Of a DNA stretch of 64,000 nt, positions 7,661 to 17,189 are shown one piece after another. The stretch is taken from positions 14,070 through 78,069 of the forward strand of contig CAZJTZ010000014.1 in assembly GCA_964549105.1 (NCBI GenBank). Reading direction: 5' to 3'. Origin of the DNA: Hydrogenedens sp964549105. GTDB taxonomy: Bacteria; Hydrogenedentota; Hydrogenedentia; Hydrogenedentales; Hydrogenedentaceae. Position 1 is the stretch's first letter. Each line of letters starts with the position of its first letter. Made by a program: the position numbers and the translations under genes. Under the pieces are notes generated by a model. The model searched no databases, had not been told where the DNA came from, and saw only the letters and a list, made by a program, of their open reading frames with translations.

Positions 7661-9736
7661 TTACTGTTCTATCATTTTTAATATAGGTAAACCAAAAGTT
7701 TCACAAACAACTCCACCCTTTCCATCAAGTAAATAAGTAGTGGCTAAGGAAGGACATTTACCAGTTAATACAGGTATATCTATCCCTTCGCAGTTTATCT
7801 CTTTTTCTGTAATAATCCCAACTTGCATGTTATTACCCCAGAATCGCTTTATATTCATAAGCACTTCTTGAACAAAAGGAATCTCAGCCTCATTGGCAAA
7901 AATAAGAATCGCAGGACCTCTACATAATTTCTCTACATCTGTTTTTTGAACGCAAGAATATTTGAACTTTTCACATACAAAAGTTTCCCTTACTTGTCCG
8001 CCACTTATTTTGGGGTCACTTATCGTTATATTTCCAAAATCTTTCTCTTCTCTTTCCAAAAATTGCATTTCCTGGGATTGCCAAATTACAGAGCCATCTT
8101 CGCTATATAGCCTGAATATCAAATTTTCTAACGGAACTATGGAGTTCCAAAAAAAACTGCCGTCATTTGCTGAAAGCACTTGCCATAGCGTAGATTCCTG
8201 TCGTGTATCTTTCTCTAATAAAGCGCACGAAAGGATTGCATTTGTTATAGGTTTCCCTGCTTTATCTGTTATTTTCCCTCGAATCTTTCCCAGTGGATAT
8301 AGATTTACTTCACATACCTTCCCCAAATCTTTGCTGTCCACTATAAAAACATTTCCTGCATTTTCATCTGGGACTTCTGCATACCCCACAATTTTTCCTG
8401 AAGAAGGAGGAGTTGTTATATTCACTGCGATTGGGGTTCTAATATCCCCTATATACCATCCCAATTGGGGAGGATTTAATAAGCATACAACACCATTTTT
8501 TGCAGTTAATTGTTGCTGGTTAGGTAAAACAAGTCGCACCTGCAAGGAATTGAGTTTCTTTACCCAGATACCGGGCAATACAATTTCATCTTTACCACTG
8601 ACTATAACTCTTAGTTGCGAAGGTTGCGGCATAGAATAGCCGGGAATGGCTTCAAATTTTACAAGAGCCTGACCATGAACCACCTTTCCGCGAAACTTAC
8701 CTTTAGAACCCGTAGTGAGAGCAAATGATTTTCTCCCTCCCTGTTCAATAGAAATTTTACAACCTGGTACAGGATTTCCCGAAATAGCATCTAATATCGT
8801 TCCTGAAATATAAACAGCCGGCAATACTTCTATTTGTAAATGTTCGCCTGATGGGTTGGCAATTTGTTTTACTTCCCATCCTGCACTTAATAATTGTTCA
8901 GTTTCGGCTTTACACAAATAGACGCCGGGATTTAACCGAATGGTGAACTCTCCATTACTGTTTGTTCTGGCACATATACTTTCATAAGGAGGTTGAGTAT
9001 TTTTTATAGTAACCTCTGCATTTGCGACTTTGGCGTTATTTCCGTTTTGTATGGTATACACTGAACCTAACACAACACATCCTTTGGTTAACCTAACCTT
9101 TATCTCCGTATCTGCTGTGGCACTTTCTACCGTCGTAATCGCAAATTCGGGGTGGATAACTTTTAAGGATACAGGCTGTTTTTGAGGTACTTTATCCAGA
9201 AAAAAACTACCTTGATTATTAGATACTACTTTTGCATATCCAAATAGCGACAATTTTGAACAAGGAATAGCAATCTTTTCTGTCCCCAAAATTGCAAAGC
9301 GGTCAACTTCTGCACCAGAAATGGGTCTCTCTTTACCTTTTTCATCTGCCGATACAACTAAACCTGTAATTTTTGTAGGAGGAAGAAGAATAATATCAAA
9401 TTTTTCGATATGTTCCTCTGATGGTAGGTTTAGATGAATTCCTGACCATGCCATTCCTTCTGTCGTTGCAAAAATACCTGTGGGACCCTCTTTCAAATTC
9501 AGAAATTCAAACTCACCACTTGTATTCGTTCGTGTCTGTATTAATGACTCTAACAAACCTTGCTCACAATAAACTTCAGCATTTCCGATAGGGTTGCCAT
9601 TAGAATCTACTATTCTACCTTTTACTGAACAATTATCACCAAATACATAAAAAGTATTTGTTGCTAAGAGAAGGAAAGTTATAAATCGGAATAGATTGTA
9701 AAACAATGTTTTATCTTTGTATAAACTGCACGACAT
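7661..9736 (-). CDS. Secreted multi-domain protein: carboxypeptidase-regulatory-like repeats with C-terminal redox-like fold
   Basis: From ATG 9736 the product is about 691 residues. The frame extends upstream to 9844, but that would overlap the TPR-peptidase gene by 134 bases, and the later start puts a hydrophobic signal-like segment (FRFITFLLLATNTFYVFG) near the N-terminus. Repeated modules of the type VKGRIVDSNGNPIGNAEVYC and SGTILDAISGNPVPGCKI are visible, typical of CarboxypepD_reg/Cna-B-like domains. The C-terminal 100 residues (GPAILIFANEAEIPFVQEVL, ATTYLLDGKGGVV) look like a degenerate thioredoxin fold without CxxC. It is a diverged paralogue of the next gene in the operon. No ribosome site is clear, so the start is uncertain. 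Confidence 0.68.
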   Translation of the reverse strand: MSCSLYKDKTLFYNLFRFITFLLLATNTFYVFGDNCSVKGRIVDSNGNPIGNAEVYCEQGLLESLIQTRTNTSGEFEFLNLKEGPTGIFATTEGMAWSGIHLNLPSEEHIEKFDIILLPPTKITGLVVSADEKGKERPISGAEVDRFAILGTEKIAIPCSKLSLFGYAKVVSNNQGSFFLDKVPQKQPVSLKVIHPEFAITTVESATADTEIKVRLTKGCVVLGSVYTIQNGNNAKVANAEVTIKNTQPPYESICARTNSNGEFTIRLNPGVYLCKAETEQLLSAGWEVKQIANPSGEHLQIEVLPAVYISGTILDAISGNPVPGCKISIEQGGRKSFALTTGSKGKFRGKVVHGQALVKFEAIPGYSMPQPSQLRVIVSGKDEIVLPGIWVKKLNSLQVRLVLPNQQQLTAKNGVVCLLNPPQLGWYIGDIRTPIAVNITTPPSSGKIVGYAEVPDENAGNVFIVDSKDLGKVCEVNLYPLGKIRGKITDKAGKPITNAILSCALLEKDTRQESTLWQVLSANDGSFFWNSIVPLENLIFRLYSEDGSVIWQSQEMQFLEREEKDFGNITISDPKISGGQVRETFVCEKFKYSCVQKTDVEKLCRGPAILIFANEAEIPFVQEVLMNIKRFWGNNMQVGIITEKEINCEGIDIPVLTGKCPSLATTYLLDGKGGVVCETFGLPILKMIEQ

Positions 9737-10976
9737 TTTTTGACAATCCATCATAATCAATGTGATATACATCCCGTAAAGCATCTTCGAAAGACTTCGC
9801 CTGCCTAAGTGCCTTAATAAAATTAAGAAATCGCCCTTGTCCATATCTACTCCATAACATATTTATTGTTGCATGAGATTGTGTATATACCACAGTCATT
9901 TTCGGGTCGGAAACAAACATATCATTTACGGACACCTTTTCAAGATTTTTGTAAGAGATTAATCCCTTATTATTAAGTGCTTGCTCCAATATAGCCTTCT
10001 CCCGATTGGAAAAATCTTTGGACAGGGTTTCTGCCAATCCTTCATTTACCCACCATGGAACTTTATCTTTTAATAACTCATAAACTATAACATGAACATA
10101 TTCATGATAAATTCTACGCTTAATCTCTTCTTCGGGTAAGGCATTTCCCTGTTCATTTATTACAGGAATACGGATTTTCCCATCATAAACCCCACCTACC
10201 GTTTGCCCCATTTGTACCACAGCCCCAAACTGCTGGACATCGTAAAGAATAACCTGGATAGGTCCTTGTGGAAAAACTCCTCCTAATTTTCTCCCTATCT
10301 CAAGATAGGCCCGTTCTAATACTGAAAGGACAAGAGAACGGACCTGATAAGGAATTTCCTTCGAATAAGATAAATTAAAATGCCGTGACGATGAAACACT
10401 CCTATTAAAAGACTTTTCTACAATCTCTTCACGGCAGGCTTTATCATATCGGTTCTTCAATTCTTTTCGGTTGGGGTCTACCTGCAAAACATATTCCCAT
10501 TGGGTTTTTGCTGACAGAATATCGTTATCCCTGTAATAGGCTTCCCCTAATAATTCATGTGCATCTAAATAGCCAGGTTTAAGCCTTACGGCTGTTTCTA
10601 AATGCCGAATCGCATCAACAAGTTGTCCATTATTCAATAAAAAAGCACCCATTTGAAGATGCGCAAAAAAATTGTTTGGATTAATTTTTAATACCTCGTC
10701 CACTAAATCAATGGCTGTTCTATAATCATTGCTCTTTGCTTTTTCATCGGCTAATGCTTGCAGAGCGTTACTTAAATTGTTTCGCACGACCTCATTATTG
10801 GGCTCCATTGTAAGTGCCTGGGATAATAGAACTATTGCTTTTTCATAATCCTTAATATTGTATGCTTCTACACCTATATTATTTAATTGCATAGCATCAG
10901 AGCCAGATACAGAGAAAGAAATGGGTAAGATAAGAAAAAACACACATAATATTAGATTAAACCGATATGCTGTCAT
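9711..10976 (-). CDS. Secreted TPR protein with HEXXH metallopeptidase domain (peptidase MA-like)
   Basis: The 421-residue product has a signal-like start (FNLILCVFFLILPISFS), then about four tetratricopeptide repeats (residues 30-180; for example AYNIKDYEKAIVLLSQALTM). A C-terminal domain follows with HEYVH (H291, E292, H295) and NEGLAE about 17 residues later. That layout matches gluzincins of the peptidase MA type, where His, His and Glu hold zinc. The likely role is proteolysis in the periplasm or outside the cell, with the repeats binding partners. It sits seven bases after ridA and overlaps the start of the following gene by 26 bases, so the four genes form one operon. Confidence 0.78.
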   Translation of the reverse strand: MTAYRFNLILCVFFLILPISFSVSGSDAMQLNNIGVEAYNIKDYEKAIVLLSQALTMEPNNEVVRNNLSNALQALADEKAKSNDYRTAIDLVDEVLKINPNNFFAHLQMGAFLLNNGQLVDAIRHLETAVRLKPGYLDAHELLGEAYYRDNDILSAKTQWEYVLQVDPNRKELKNRYDKACREEIVEKSFNRSVSSSRHFNLSYSKEIPYQVRSLVLSVLERAYLEIGRKLGGVFPQGPIQVILYDVQQFGAVVQMGQTVGGVYDGKIRIPVINEQGNALPEEEIKRRIYHEYVHVIVYELLKDKVPWWVNEGLAETLSKDFSNREKAILEQALNNKGLISYKNLEKVSVNDMFVSDPKMTVVYTQSHATINMLWSRYGQGRFLNFIKALRQAKSFEDALRDVYHIDYDGLSKNVVQFIQR

Positions 10977-10983
10977 ACAATAA

Positions 10984-11370
10984 TTAATCCTTACTTATCG
11001 CAATAGCATCAATCTCAATGGGAATACCTGCTGGTAACTGAGCCACTTGAACGCAAGTCCGTGCAGGGCAATTAGTCTGAAAGTATTTTCCATAAACTTG
11101 GTTAAATTCTGAGAAAAAAGCCATATCGGTTAAAAATACAGTTACTTTAACTATGTCGGAAAAGTCACAACCACATCCATTGAGTATAATTTTTAAATTT
11201 TCCATTGTATATTCTACCTGTTCGGAGAAACTCCCTTTTATTGGACCGGAGCCATCTCGGCTAAAAGGTCCCTGACCAGAAATAAATATAAACTGTCCTG
11301 CTCTAACTGCATGTGAATAAGGCCCTACCGCAGGAGGTCCATTTTTTGCTTTTACATATTCCTTGTGCAT
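10984..11370 (-). CDS. ridA: RidA family reactive intermediate/imine deaminase
   Basis: The 128-residue product has the RidA/YjgF/UK114 signature: AVGPYSHAVRAGQFIFISGQ at the N-terminus, Arg in PARTCVQVAQLP, and IEIDAIA at the end. RidA trimers hydrolyse reactive enamine/imine intermediates released by PLP enzymes. ATG 11370 was chosen over the longer frame (to 11493) because it has GGAG seven bases upstream and gives the family length. It is the first gene of the operon that includes the TPR peptidase and two secreted proteins; a functional link to them is not obvious. Confidence 0.9.
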   Translation of the reverse strand: MHKEYVKAKNGPPAVGPYSHAVRAGQFIFISGQGPFSRDGSGPIKGSFSEQVEYTMENLKIILNGCGCDFSDIVKVTVFLTDMAFFSEFNQVYGKYFQTNCPARTCVQVAQLPAGIPIEIDAIAISKD

Positions 11371-11538
11371 TTCATAACTCCTATTTTCTGTCTTGATATC
11401 TAAAAAAATAACAAAGGTATAGTCTCTTATCTCAGTTGTTTCTTTTGTCTTATCATATATATTATACATACATTCCCTTATATCATCCCACATATCCTAT
11501 CTTAACCCAAAACGCCTTGGACAAGGAATTGTATTACA

Positions 11539-12510
11539 ATGCGATGGAAATTTATTGACCAGTTTAGAGGTTTTGCTATTGTTAGTATGATAATCGTAAA
11601 TATTTGTAATGAATTTAGTGTTTCTCCCTACTGGCTAAAACACCATAAATACGGTTTTACCTTTGCAGACTTTGTGGCACCCGCCTTTATATTTATCGTA
11701 GGTTTTTCATACAGATTATCGCTAAAAAAATCTATAGAAACCTTGCCCATAACCGAAGTCCGGAGAAAATTTATTAAAAGGTATTTAATAATCACCTTCC
11801 TTGGCTTTTTATATGGTTTTTTTGATTTTTATGTGTCCGTCTGGGACGCCTTGACAGATATAGGGATTGCTGGTTTACTCCTATATCCTTTCGTAGGAAA
11901 ACCCAGTTGGGTTATTCTCCTATCAGGCAGTATCTACATGGTTATATATCAATTATTATTTTCACTAACCGGCTATGGTAACTGGCTTATGGAAAATTCC
12001 ATTGACGGCGGACCCTTAGGCCCATTGAGTTGGGCGTTTATTTTAGCATACGGTGCTTTTTGTGCTGTTTACTTTGAAAGGGATAAAAGAAATTTGTCTT
12101 TATCAACATTTTCTTTATGGCTATTTAGTGGCATCTTTTTAACTCTTTTCGGATGGTTTCTCGCAAATCCTGTTTCCAATTTTTGGTCAATGTCTTTACC
12201 CTTCACTCAAAAGGGAATGACGGCTTCTTACTCTCTCTTCTCCTCAGGTTTGTGCAGTATTACTCTTTGTCTATTCTATATAATCAATGAAAGATTCAAA
12301 CTTGTAATTCATCCTTTTACCACTATGGGTAGAAATCCTTTGGTATTATATTTCCTTCAAGCCATTCTCATATTTATTGCACTTTATTTGCTTCCTGAAA
12401 ACATCCACAATAGGTACATTACACCGTATCTTACTTCTCTTATTATACTTTTGATATGCTATACTGTAGCCAAAATACTTGAAATAAAGTCTATTTACAT
12501 AAAAGTTTAA
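11539..12510 (+). CDS. Heparan-alpha-glucosaminide N-acetyltransferase-like membrane protein (DUF5009/HGSNAT type)
   Basis: The 323-residue polytopic protein begins with the family signature RWKFIDQFRGFAIVSMIIVN, followed by a conserved-looking HHKYGFTFADFVAPAFIFIVG. Several hydrophobic helices follow. This is the bacterial relative of lysosomal HGSNAT and of the YeiB-like proteins, which move acyl groups across a membrane onto sugars. The substrate in bacteria is generally unknown. AAGGAATT lies upstream of the ATG as a plausible ribosome site. It is followed after 21 bases by a sialidase-like gene, which suggests a shared role in modified glycans. Confidence 0.78.
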   Translation: MRWKFIDQFRGFAIVSMIIVNICNEFSVSPYWLKHHKYGFTFADFVAPAFIFIVGFSYRLSLKKSIETLPITEVRRKFIKRYLIITFLGFLYGFFDFYVSVWDALTDIGIAGLLLYPFVGKPSWVILLSGSIYMVIYQLLFSLTGYGNWLMENSIDGGPLGPLSWAFILAYGAFCAVYFERDKRNLSLSTFSLWLFSGIFLTLFGWFLANPVSNFWSMSLPFTQKGMTASYSLFSSGLCSITLCLFYIINERFKLVIHPFTTMGRNPLVLYFLQAILIFIALYLLPENIHNRYITPYLTSLIILLICYTVAKILEIKSIYIKV

Positions 12511-12531
12511 CTCAAAGGTAGGGATATAAGT

Positions 12532-13716
12532 ATGTTACATCTAATTCTTGCGATAAGTTCTATAATTGCCGAACCTTTTTTTGAAAAGGAAAATATTTTC
12601 ATTCCAAATGAAAAACATAATCATGGGTCAAGTATTGTTGAAACGCCAGAAGGCAATTTACTGGCTGTATGGTTTCACGGCTCTGGCGAAAGGAGCAGTG
12701 ATGATGTAATGTTACAGGGTGCCCGTAAAAAAGCAGGAACCAATCAATGGTGTAAACCCTTTCTCATGGCAGACACTCCTGACCTACCCGATTGCAATCC
12801 CGTCCTGTTTGTAGACCCAAGAAATGTGTTATGGCTATTCTGGATTACCGTCCAGGATAACCAATGGGGCGGTTCGCTATTAAAATATCGAATTTCTACG
12901 GATTATGAAAAGGATGGACCTCCGACATGGAAGTGGCAGGATGTAATCCATGCCCGACCCTTAAACCTCGAACAAAAATTTTTGGAATTGATTGAAAAAG
13001 GGCAACCTGCTATTGATTTGTTGGCTACTATTGAGCCTAAATTAAAAGAAGAGGTGGAGTTTGCTAAAAAAGCGGCTCAAACAAAACTTTCTCAAAGATT
13101 GGGATGGATGACTCGCATTCATCCTATTATGGTTACAGAAAAAAGAATGATGTTAGGACTATATTCTGATGTATTCAACTGTTCATTAGCGGCATTTACG
13201 GAAGATTGGGGAGAACATTGGTCTTTCAGTAATCCTATATTAGATATGGAGATAAAAAATATATCGAATATTCAGCCAAGTTTTGTAAAAATGAAGGATG
13301 GGACCATTGCAGCATTTATGAGAGATAACGGTATTCCTAAACGAATTAGAACGGCTTATTCAAAAGATTTGGGTATAACCTGGTCAGAAGTAAGTATGTT
13401 AGATATTCCAAATCCTGGTTCAAGTGTTGAGTGTATTGCCCTCAAAAATGGAAACTGGGCATTAGTATGCAATGATGCTACAGATGGTCGTCATAGATTA
13501 TCTGTTTACCTGTCAAATGATGAAGGCAAAACCTGGCAATGGAAAAAAGCCATTGAAGAGACAGAACCCAATAAAGGCTCTTACTCTTACCCCTCTGTAA
13601 TCCAGACTCGTGATGGGTATATTCATTGTTCTTTTTCTTGTAAAGATGAAACGACAAAAGGCTCAACCATCCGCCATGCCTGGTTTAATGAAGAATGGAT
13701 TACTGCCAATAACTAA
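12532..13716 (+). CDS. Sialidase/neuraminidase-like BNR-repeat protein
   Basis: The 394-residue product matches the six-bladed propeller sialidase superfamily (BNR_2 type). It shows HNHGSSIVETPEGNLLAVWF early and Asp-box-like turns such as STDYEKDGPPTW, TEDWGEHW, SKDLGITWSE and SNDEGKTWQW. The arginine triad cannot be assigned without alignment. A short hydrophobic N-terminus (LHLILAISSIIA) may be a signal peptide. Many proteins of this type act on sugars other than sialic acid, so exo-alpha-sialidase activity is only inferred. Its 3' end overlaps the convergent coiled-coil gene by four bases. Confidence 0.8.
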   Translation: MLHLILAISSIIAEPFFEKENIFIPNEKHNHGSSIVETPEGNLLAVWFHGSGERSSDDVMLQGARKKAGTNQWCKPFLMADTPDLPDCNPVLFVDPRNVLWLFWITVQDNQWGGSLLKYRISTDYEKDGPPTWKWQDVIHARPLNLEQKFLELIEKGQPAIDLLATIEPKLKEEVEFAKKAAQTKLSQRLGWMTRIHPIMVTEKRMMLGLYSDVFNCSLAAFTEDWGEHWSFSNPILDMEIKNISNIQPSFVKMKDGTIAAFMRDNGIPKRIRTAYSKDLGITWSEVSMLDIPNPGSSVECIALKNGNWALVCNDATDGRHRLSVYLSNDEGKTWQWKKAIEETEPNKGSYSYPSVIQTRDGYIHCSFSCKDETTKGSTIRHAWFNEEWITANN

Positions 13717-15902
13717 CTAACAGGAACAAGTCTATCAAGCAAATTTTTAATATCTGTGGGTGTAGATACAACAACCTCAACTCTTTTTCCGGAGGCATGT
13801 TCTAAGTCTTCTATCGCTACAAGGTCAAAAGGATTTGTAAAAGCCACAGTCATTACTTTTTCCGTTACCTTCAGGGGAATACAGGTGTGCTGTCTTAATA
13901 CTCGTGATTGAATAATGCTGACTGCTTCAGGAGAAATTTCTTTTTCTGAAAGTAAGACAAAAGGAACATCACATTGACATGCTAACGCCTGAGCTACGGC
14001 ATATTCAGAAACAAAACCCAACTCCGTCAAAATATCGCCCAAATGTTTCATGGGTGTTTGCTTTTGGATTTTTAATGCTTCTTCCAATTGTTCTTTCTCA
14101 ATTATTCCTGCGGCTAAAAGAATTTCACCCAGATTGGTCTTCTTCTTTTTCTTTAATATAGTTGTAGAGGCATTAATAACTTTTTCCTGTTCTGAAATTC
14201 CGGCTCTAAAATCTTCTTCAATCTTATCTAATGAATCAAACGCACCCCTTATAGCATCCTTTATTTGACCCTCTTCGACAGATGAAGCAATCTCTCTTAA
14301 TTTTATTAATATCTCTAACTTTTGTCGCAACTTTTTATTTTCTGCCGTTGCTACTGATAACCGTCTTTCCAGTAGTTTTAAGTCTTCAATCTTAGGAAGA
14401 GTTTCAAATTCTGCTTTAAGATTATTTAATTCTTCTTCCAGAGTTTGCTTTATTTTATTAAGTTCCTCTTTTTGTGAGGACAGACCCATTAACTCCGACT
14501 CTTTCATCTCGATTTCTTTATATAACTGGTCATTTTCTTGTTTTATAGATTCAAGAGTGTTCTTCAATTCTTCATAAGATTCTTTAGAAGGCATTTCACT
14601 TAAAGATTGTTGTAAATCTACTACCTCACTTTCTAAAGATAGCAATTTCTCCTCTAACGAAGAAATCCCCGCTTCCGATTCCTCTTTTTCTTTTGTGAGG
14701 GCATCTACTCTCTTCGTCGCTTCCTGTAAGGTTTCTGTCAATTTATATATCTCTTCTTTTTTATTAACAAGTTCTTGCTGAACTTTATCCCATTCTTCTT
14801 TGGACGGAAGTGCGTTTCTTTCTGCTTCAAGAATTTGCTTATCGCCCCTCAACTCTTTATTCTCCTTTTCTAACCTTGAAACATCTGAAACAAGTTTTTC
14901 ATACTTTGCTTTTATCTCGTTATATTCTTCCTTAAGTTTCATTAATTTACTTATTTCAATTTCCTGTTCTTCTATTGCTTTCTTTTTTGCATCCAATTCT
15001 TTTTGTAAATCTTCCCTCTGTTTCTTTACTTTTTCAAAATTTACTTTTAACTCCTCATTTTCCTTTTTAAGATAATTGTATTCCTTATCTTCAACAGTAT
15101 GTTCTAACTTACTCTCTAATTCTGCAATTCTATCTCTGCTATTTTTTAATTCCTCATTAAGAGAAGTTACTTGTTCTTCAGGATTAGACTGTTCTAAAAG
15201 CGACTTTAATTGTTGGATCTCTTTATCCTTTTGTTCAGAAGATACAACTAATTCTCTTCGTATATTTTCCAATTCTTCCTGTAGAGAAAGATTACTATTT
15301 AAAGTCTCATTATATTTTGTGTTAATTTCTTCATATTGTTGCTTTAATTTTTCATATTCATCTTTATTCCGACTTATTTCTTCTTCTAAAAGAGATATTT
15401 CCTCTTTTCTTTCCTTTACCTGTCCGACTTCAGTGGATATGCCCCCCTCTATATCTTGCTTACCCATCTCTATTGATTGTTCTTTTAATTTGTCAATTTG
15501 TATTCTCAGTTCTTCAATATTTTTTTGTAATTGTTCAATCTTTTCTTCTTTGGCTTTATTCTCTGTTAGAAGAGATTCTAATTCATCTTCCTTCATTGTA
15601 AGTGCATATATCTTTTCATCTAACAAATTTCTTAGATTTTCAATTTGTTCTGTTGTCTCATTTTTTTCCAGCAATACCCTTTCAAAACTTTTTTCCCAGG
15701 AATCTAATTGTTCTTGAAGTGATTTCCAATTTTCCTCATATTCCTTTTTTATTTTTGAACAACTAACATATTGATACTTTATTGCACTATGAAGTTTTAA
15801 TAAAAACTCTTGATAAGACTTTACCGTTTTTAAATTTACTTCGGATATATCTTCAAACATCTTCTTCGCTTTATCTAAATTCTCACTATAATCTTCAGGC
15901 AT
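13713..15902 (-). CDS. Long coiled-coil protein with C-terminal MshEN/GspE N-terminal-type domain
   Basis: From ATG 15902 (GGGAG nine bases upstream) the product is 729 residues. An in-frame TTG at 15959 has no ribosome site. Residues of roughly 20-560 are one nearly continuous Glu/Lys-rich coiled coil. The last 142 residues form a GspE/PilB N-terminal (MshEN) domain, with two tandem motifs NLGEILLAAGIIEKEQLEEA and HLGDILTELGFVSEYAVAQA. No ATPase domain follows, unlike GspE/PilB. In MshEN domains that bind cyclic di-GMP each motif starts with Arg-Leu-Gly; here the positions are Asn and His, so binding is doubtful. It is cytoplasmic and perhaps a scaffold linked to pilus or surface regulation. 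Confidence 0.75.
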   Translation of the reverse strand: MPEDYSENLDKAKKMFEDISEVNLKTVKSYQEFLLKLHSAIKYQYVSCSKIKKEYEENWKSLQEQLDSWEKSFERVLLEKNETTEQIENLRNLLDEKIYALTMKEDELESLLTENKAKEEKIEQLQKNIEELRIQIDKLKEQSIEMGKQDIEGGISTEVGQVKERKEEISLLEEEISRNKDEYEKLKQQYEEINTKYNETLNSNLSLQEELENIRRELVVSSEQKDKEIQQLKSLLEQSNPEEQVTSLNEELKNSRDRIAELESKLEHTVEDKEYNYLKKENEELKVNFEKVKKQREDLQKELDAKKKAIEEQEIEISKLMKLKEEYNEIKAKYEKLVSDVSRLEKENKELRGDKQILEAERNALPSKEEWDKVQQELVNKKEEIYKLTETLQEATKRVDALTKEKEESEAGISSLEEKLLSLESEVVDLQQSLSEMPSKESYEELKNTLESIKQENDQLYKEIEMKESELMGLSSQKEELNKIKQTLEEELNNLKAEFETLPKIEDLKLLERRLSVATAENKKLRQKLEILIKLREIASSVEEGQIKDAIRGAFDSLDKIEEDFRAGISEQEKVINASTTILKKKKKTNLGEILLAAGIIEKEQLEEALKIQKQTPMKHLGDILTELGFVSEYAVAQALACQCDVPFVLLSEKEISPEAVSIIQSRVLRQHTCIPLKVTEKVMTVAFTNPFDLVAIEDLEHASGKRVEVVVSTPTDIKNLLDRLVPVS

Positions 15903-16332
15903 GCCTAATTTCTCCCTATATATATGATGATGTATATATAATAAATTACCTTCATTCAAATATTGAAATACAATAAGTCATTTAACAATGATTTTAACAC
16001 CTTATTATATATCTATTAAACTTATATTTGTCAATAATTTTTCAAGTAGAATTTTTATTTTTATCTTTTTATTCAAATTTGCTATTGTCTGCTAAATAAT
16101 TAGGTAAAAGATTTCTTGCTACCTACTTTTTCTATTGATATCCAGTTATGAAATATACAATCTGGTTAAGAATACTCTCATAATTAAATATACTTAAAAC
16201 TACTGTGTTAATTTAGAACTCTTCCTAATTTTTACCAGATAGAAATAATCTAAATGATATGTTTAAGTTTGAATATACAATCACATCTTTATATAATGTT
16301 TAATGATATAAATAAACAATTGAGGATTATTT
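15903..16332. other. Divergent intergenic region
   Basis: The 430-base AT-rich gap lies between the coiled-coil gene (leftward) and the HTH gene (rightward). Apart from the promoter at 16269-16297 nothing convincing was seen. Confidence 0.6.
16269..16297 (+). promoter_or_regulatory. Sigma70-type promoter for the HTH gene
   Basis: TTGAAT (16269-16274) and a perfect TATAAT (16292-16297) are spaced by 17 bases. Transcription would begin about 28 bases before the ATG at 16333, leaving room for the GAGG ribosome site. Confidence 0.6.
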
Positions 16333-16683
16333 ATGCCTAAAGAAAAGGTATTAACTGTGGAAGATATATCTGAATTTCTTAAATTGAAGCCCTTAACTGT
16401 TAGACAGATGTTTAGATGTGGGAAACTACGAGGTTTTAAAATTGGTAAATCGTGGAGGACTACAGAATCTCTTTTTGTTGAAGACCTTAATAAAATAGCA
16501 AAAAATTTTGGTGTTCTTATTCAAAAAGAACAAAAGGCAAAATCGGCAGGGAAAAAAAATACACAAAAATTATTTCAGGATATAGAAGATGTTCATATCC
16601 CTCCCAAATCCTCTCGCAAAAAGAAAAAATATGAAGAAAATATTGGTTCTTTATTTGATATAAGCGAAGACGACGAAGATTAG
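16333..16683 (+). CDS. Excisionase-family (MerR-like HTH_17) DNA-binding protein
   Basis: The 116-residue product starts with a winged-helix segment of the excisionase family type: VLTVEDISEFLKLKPLTVRQ, then GKLRGFKIGKSWRTT at residues 30-46. The rest (residues 60-116) is charged, ending in an acidic tail (ISEDDED) after a basic SSRKKKKYEE stretch. Such proteins bind DNA; in many genomes they are stand-alone regulators rather than phage excisionases. No integrase, attachment site or other mobile gene is nearby. It is transcribed alone from a good promoter. Its target is unknown. Confidence 0.75.
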   Translation: MPKEKVLTVEDISEFLKLKPLTVRQMFRCGKLRGFKIGKSWRTTESLFVEDLNKIAKNFGVLIQKEQKAKSAGKKNTQKLFQDIEDVHIPPKSSRKKKKYEENIGSLFDISEDDED

Positions 16684-17189
16684 CCGAAAATAGTCTGCAT
16701 ACATCCTTTTTATTTACTACAAAGATTAAGAGAAAAATTTCTTGCTCTACTCAAAATGGCAAGGGGACTCGAGGCAAAAAGAGTAAGTGGAATGACAAAA
16801 ATAGATACGGAAAATTTTTTTATAGCAACATAAAATTACTGATTTTAAATAAGTATATATCGAAAAAATAGGGTATAAGGTAGTGAGTTATCCAAAAGTC
16901 CTGTTTAAAAATTGTGTACAAAACCAATGGCAATATGTGTTGATATATAGTTATCCTTTGTTTTTTTTGGGATAAGCAAAATTGCTTTAAATTGACTTTT
17001 TAGACGGGTCTTCTACATCGTTACTCTTTTATTGTTTTAACCATCCTTTCTTTGCAATTACCCCTTTATCATTTTAAATATACCTTCTTGTCATTTTAGA
17101 CACCATCTTGTCTTCTCCGGTTGTTCGAGCGTAACGAGAAATCTTTTTCCTTATTTTTTGGTAGACAATATTTAGTCAAATCGTCTTTA
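16684..17189. other. Non-coding region with degenerate inverted repeat remnants
   Basis: No gene was found in these 506 bases. The segment 16733-16762 (aaaatttcttgctctactca) resembles the reverse complement of 17121-17147 (gttcgagcgtaacgagaaat). They look like decayed copies of one intergenic repeat in opposite orientation about 380 bases apart. The part between holds a short hairpin (TTATCC...GGATAA at about 16951-16976). Confidence 0.4.

Noticed and set aside
7962..8639. Rightward 225-codon frame
   Set aside because: It lies opposite the secreted modular protein, has no family features or ribosome site, and mirrors its codon pattern.
15076..15717. Rightward 213-codon Ser/Phe/Leu-rich frame
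   Set aside because: It is the antisense image of the Glu/Lys-rich coiled coil; such long shadows are expected there.
16333..16683. Excisionase-like protein as a sign of a mobile element
   Set aside because: No integrase, transposase, attachment repeat or change in gene style is seen around it; such HTH proteins are common as stand-alone regulators.
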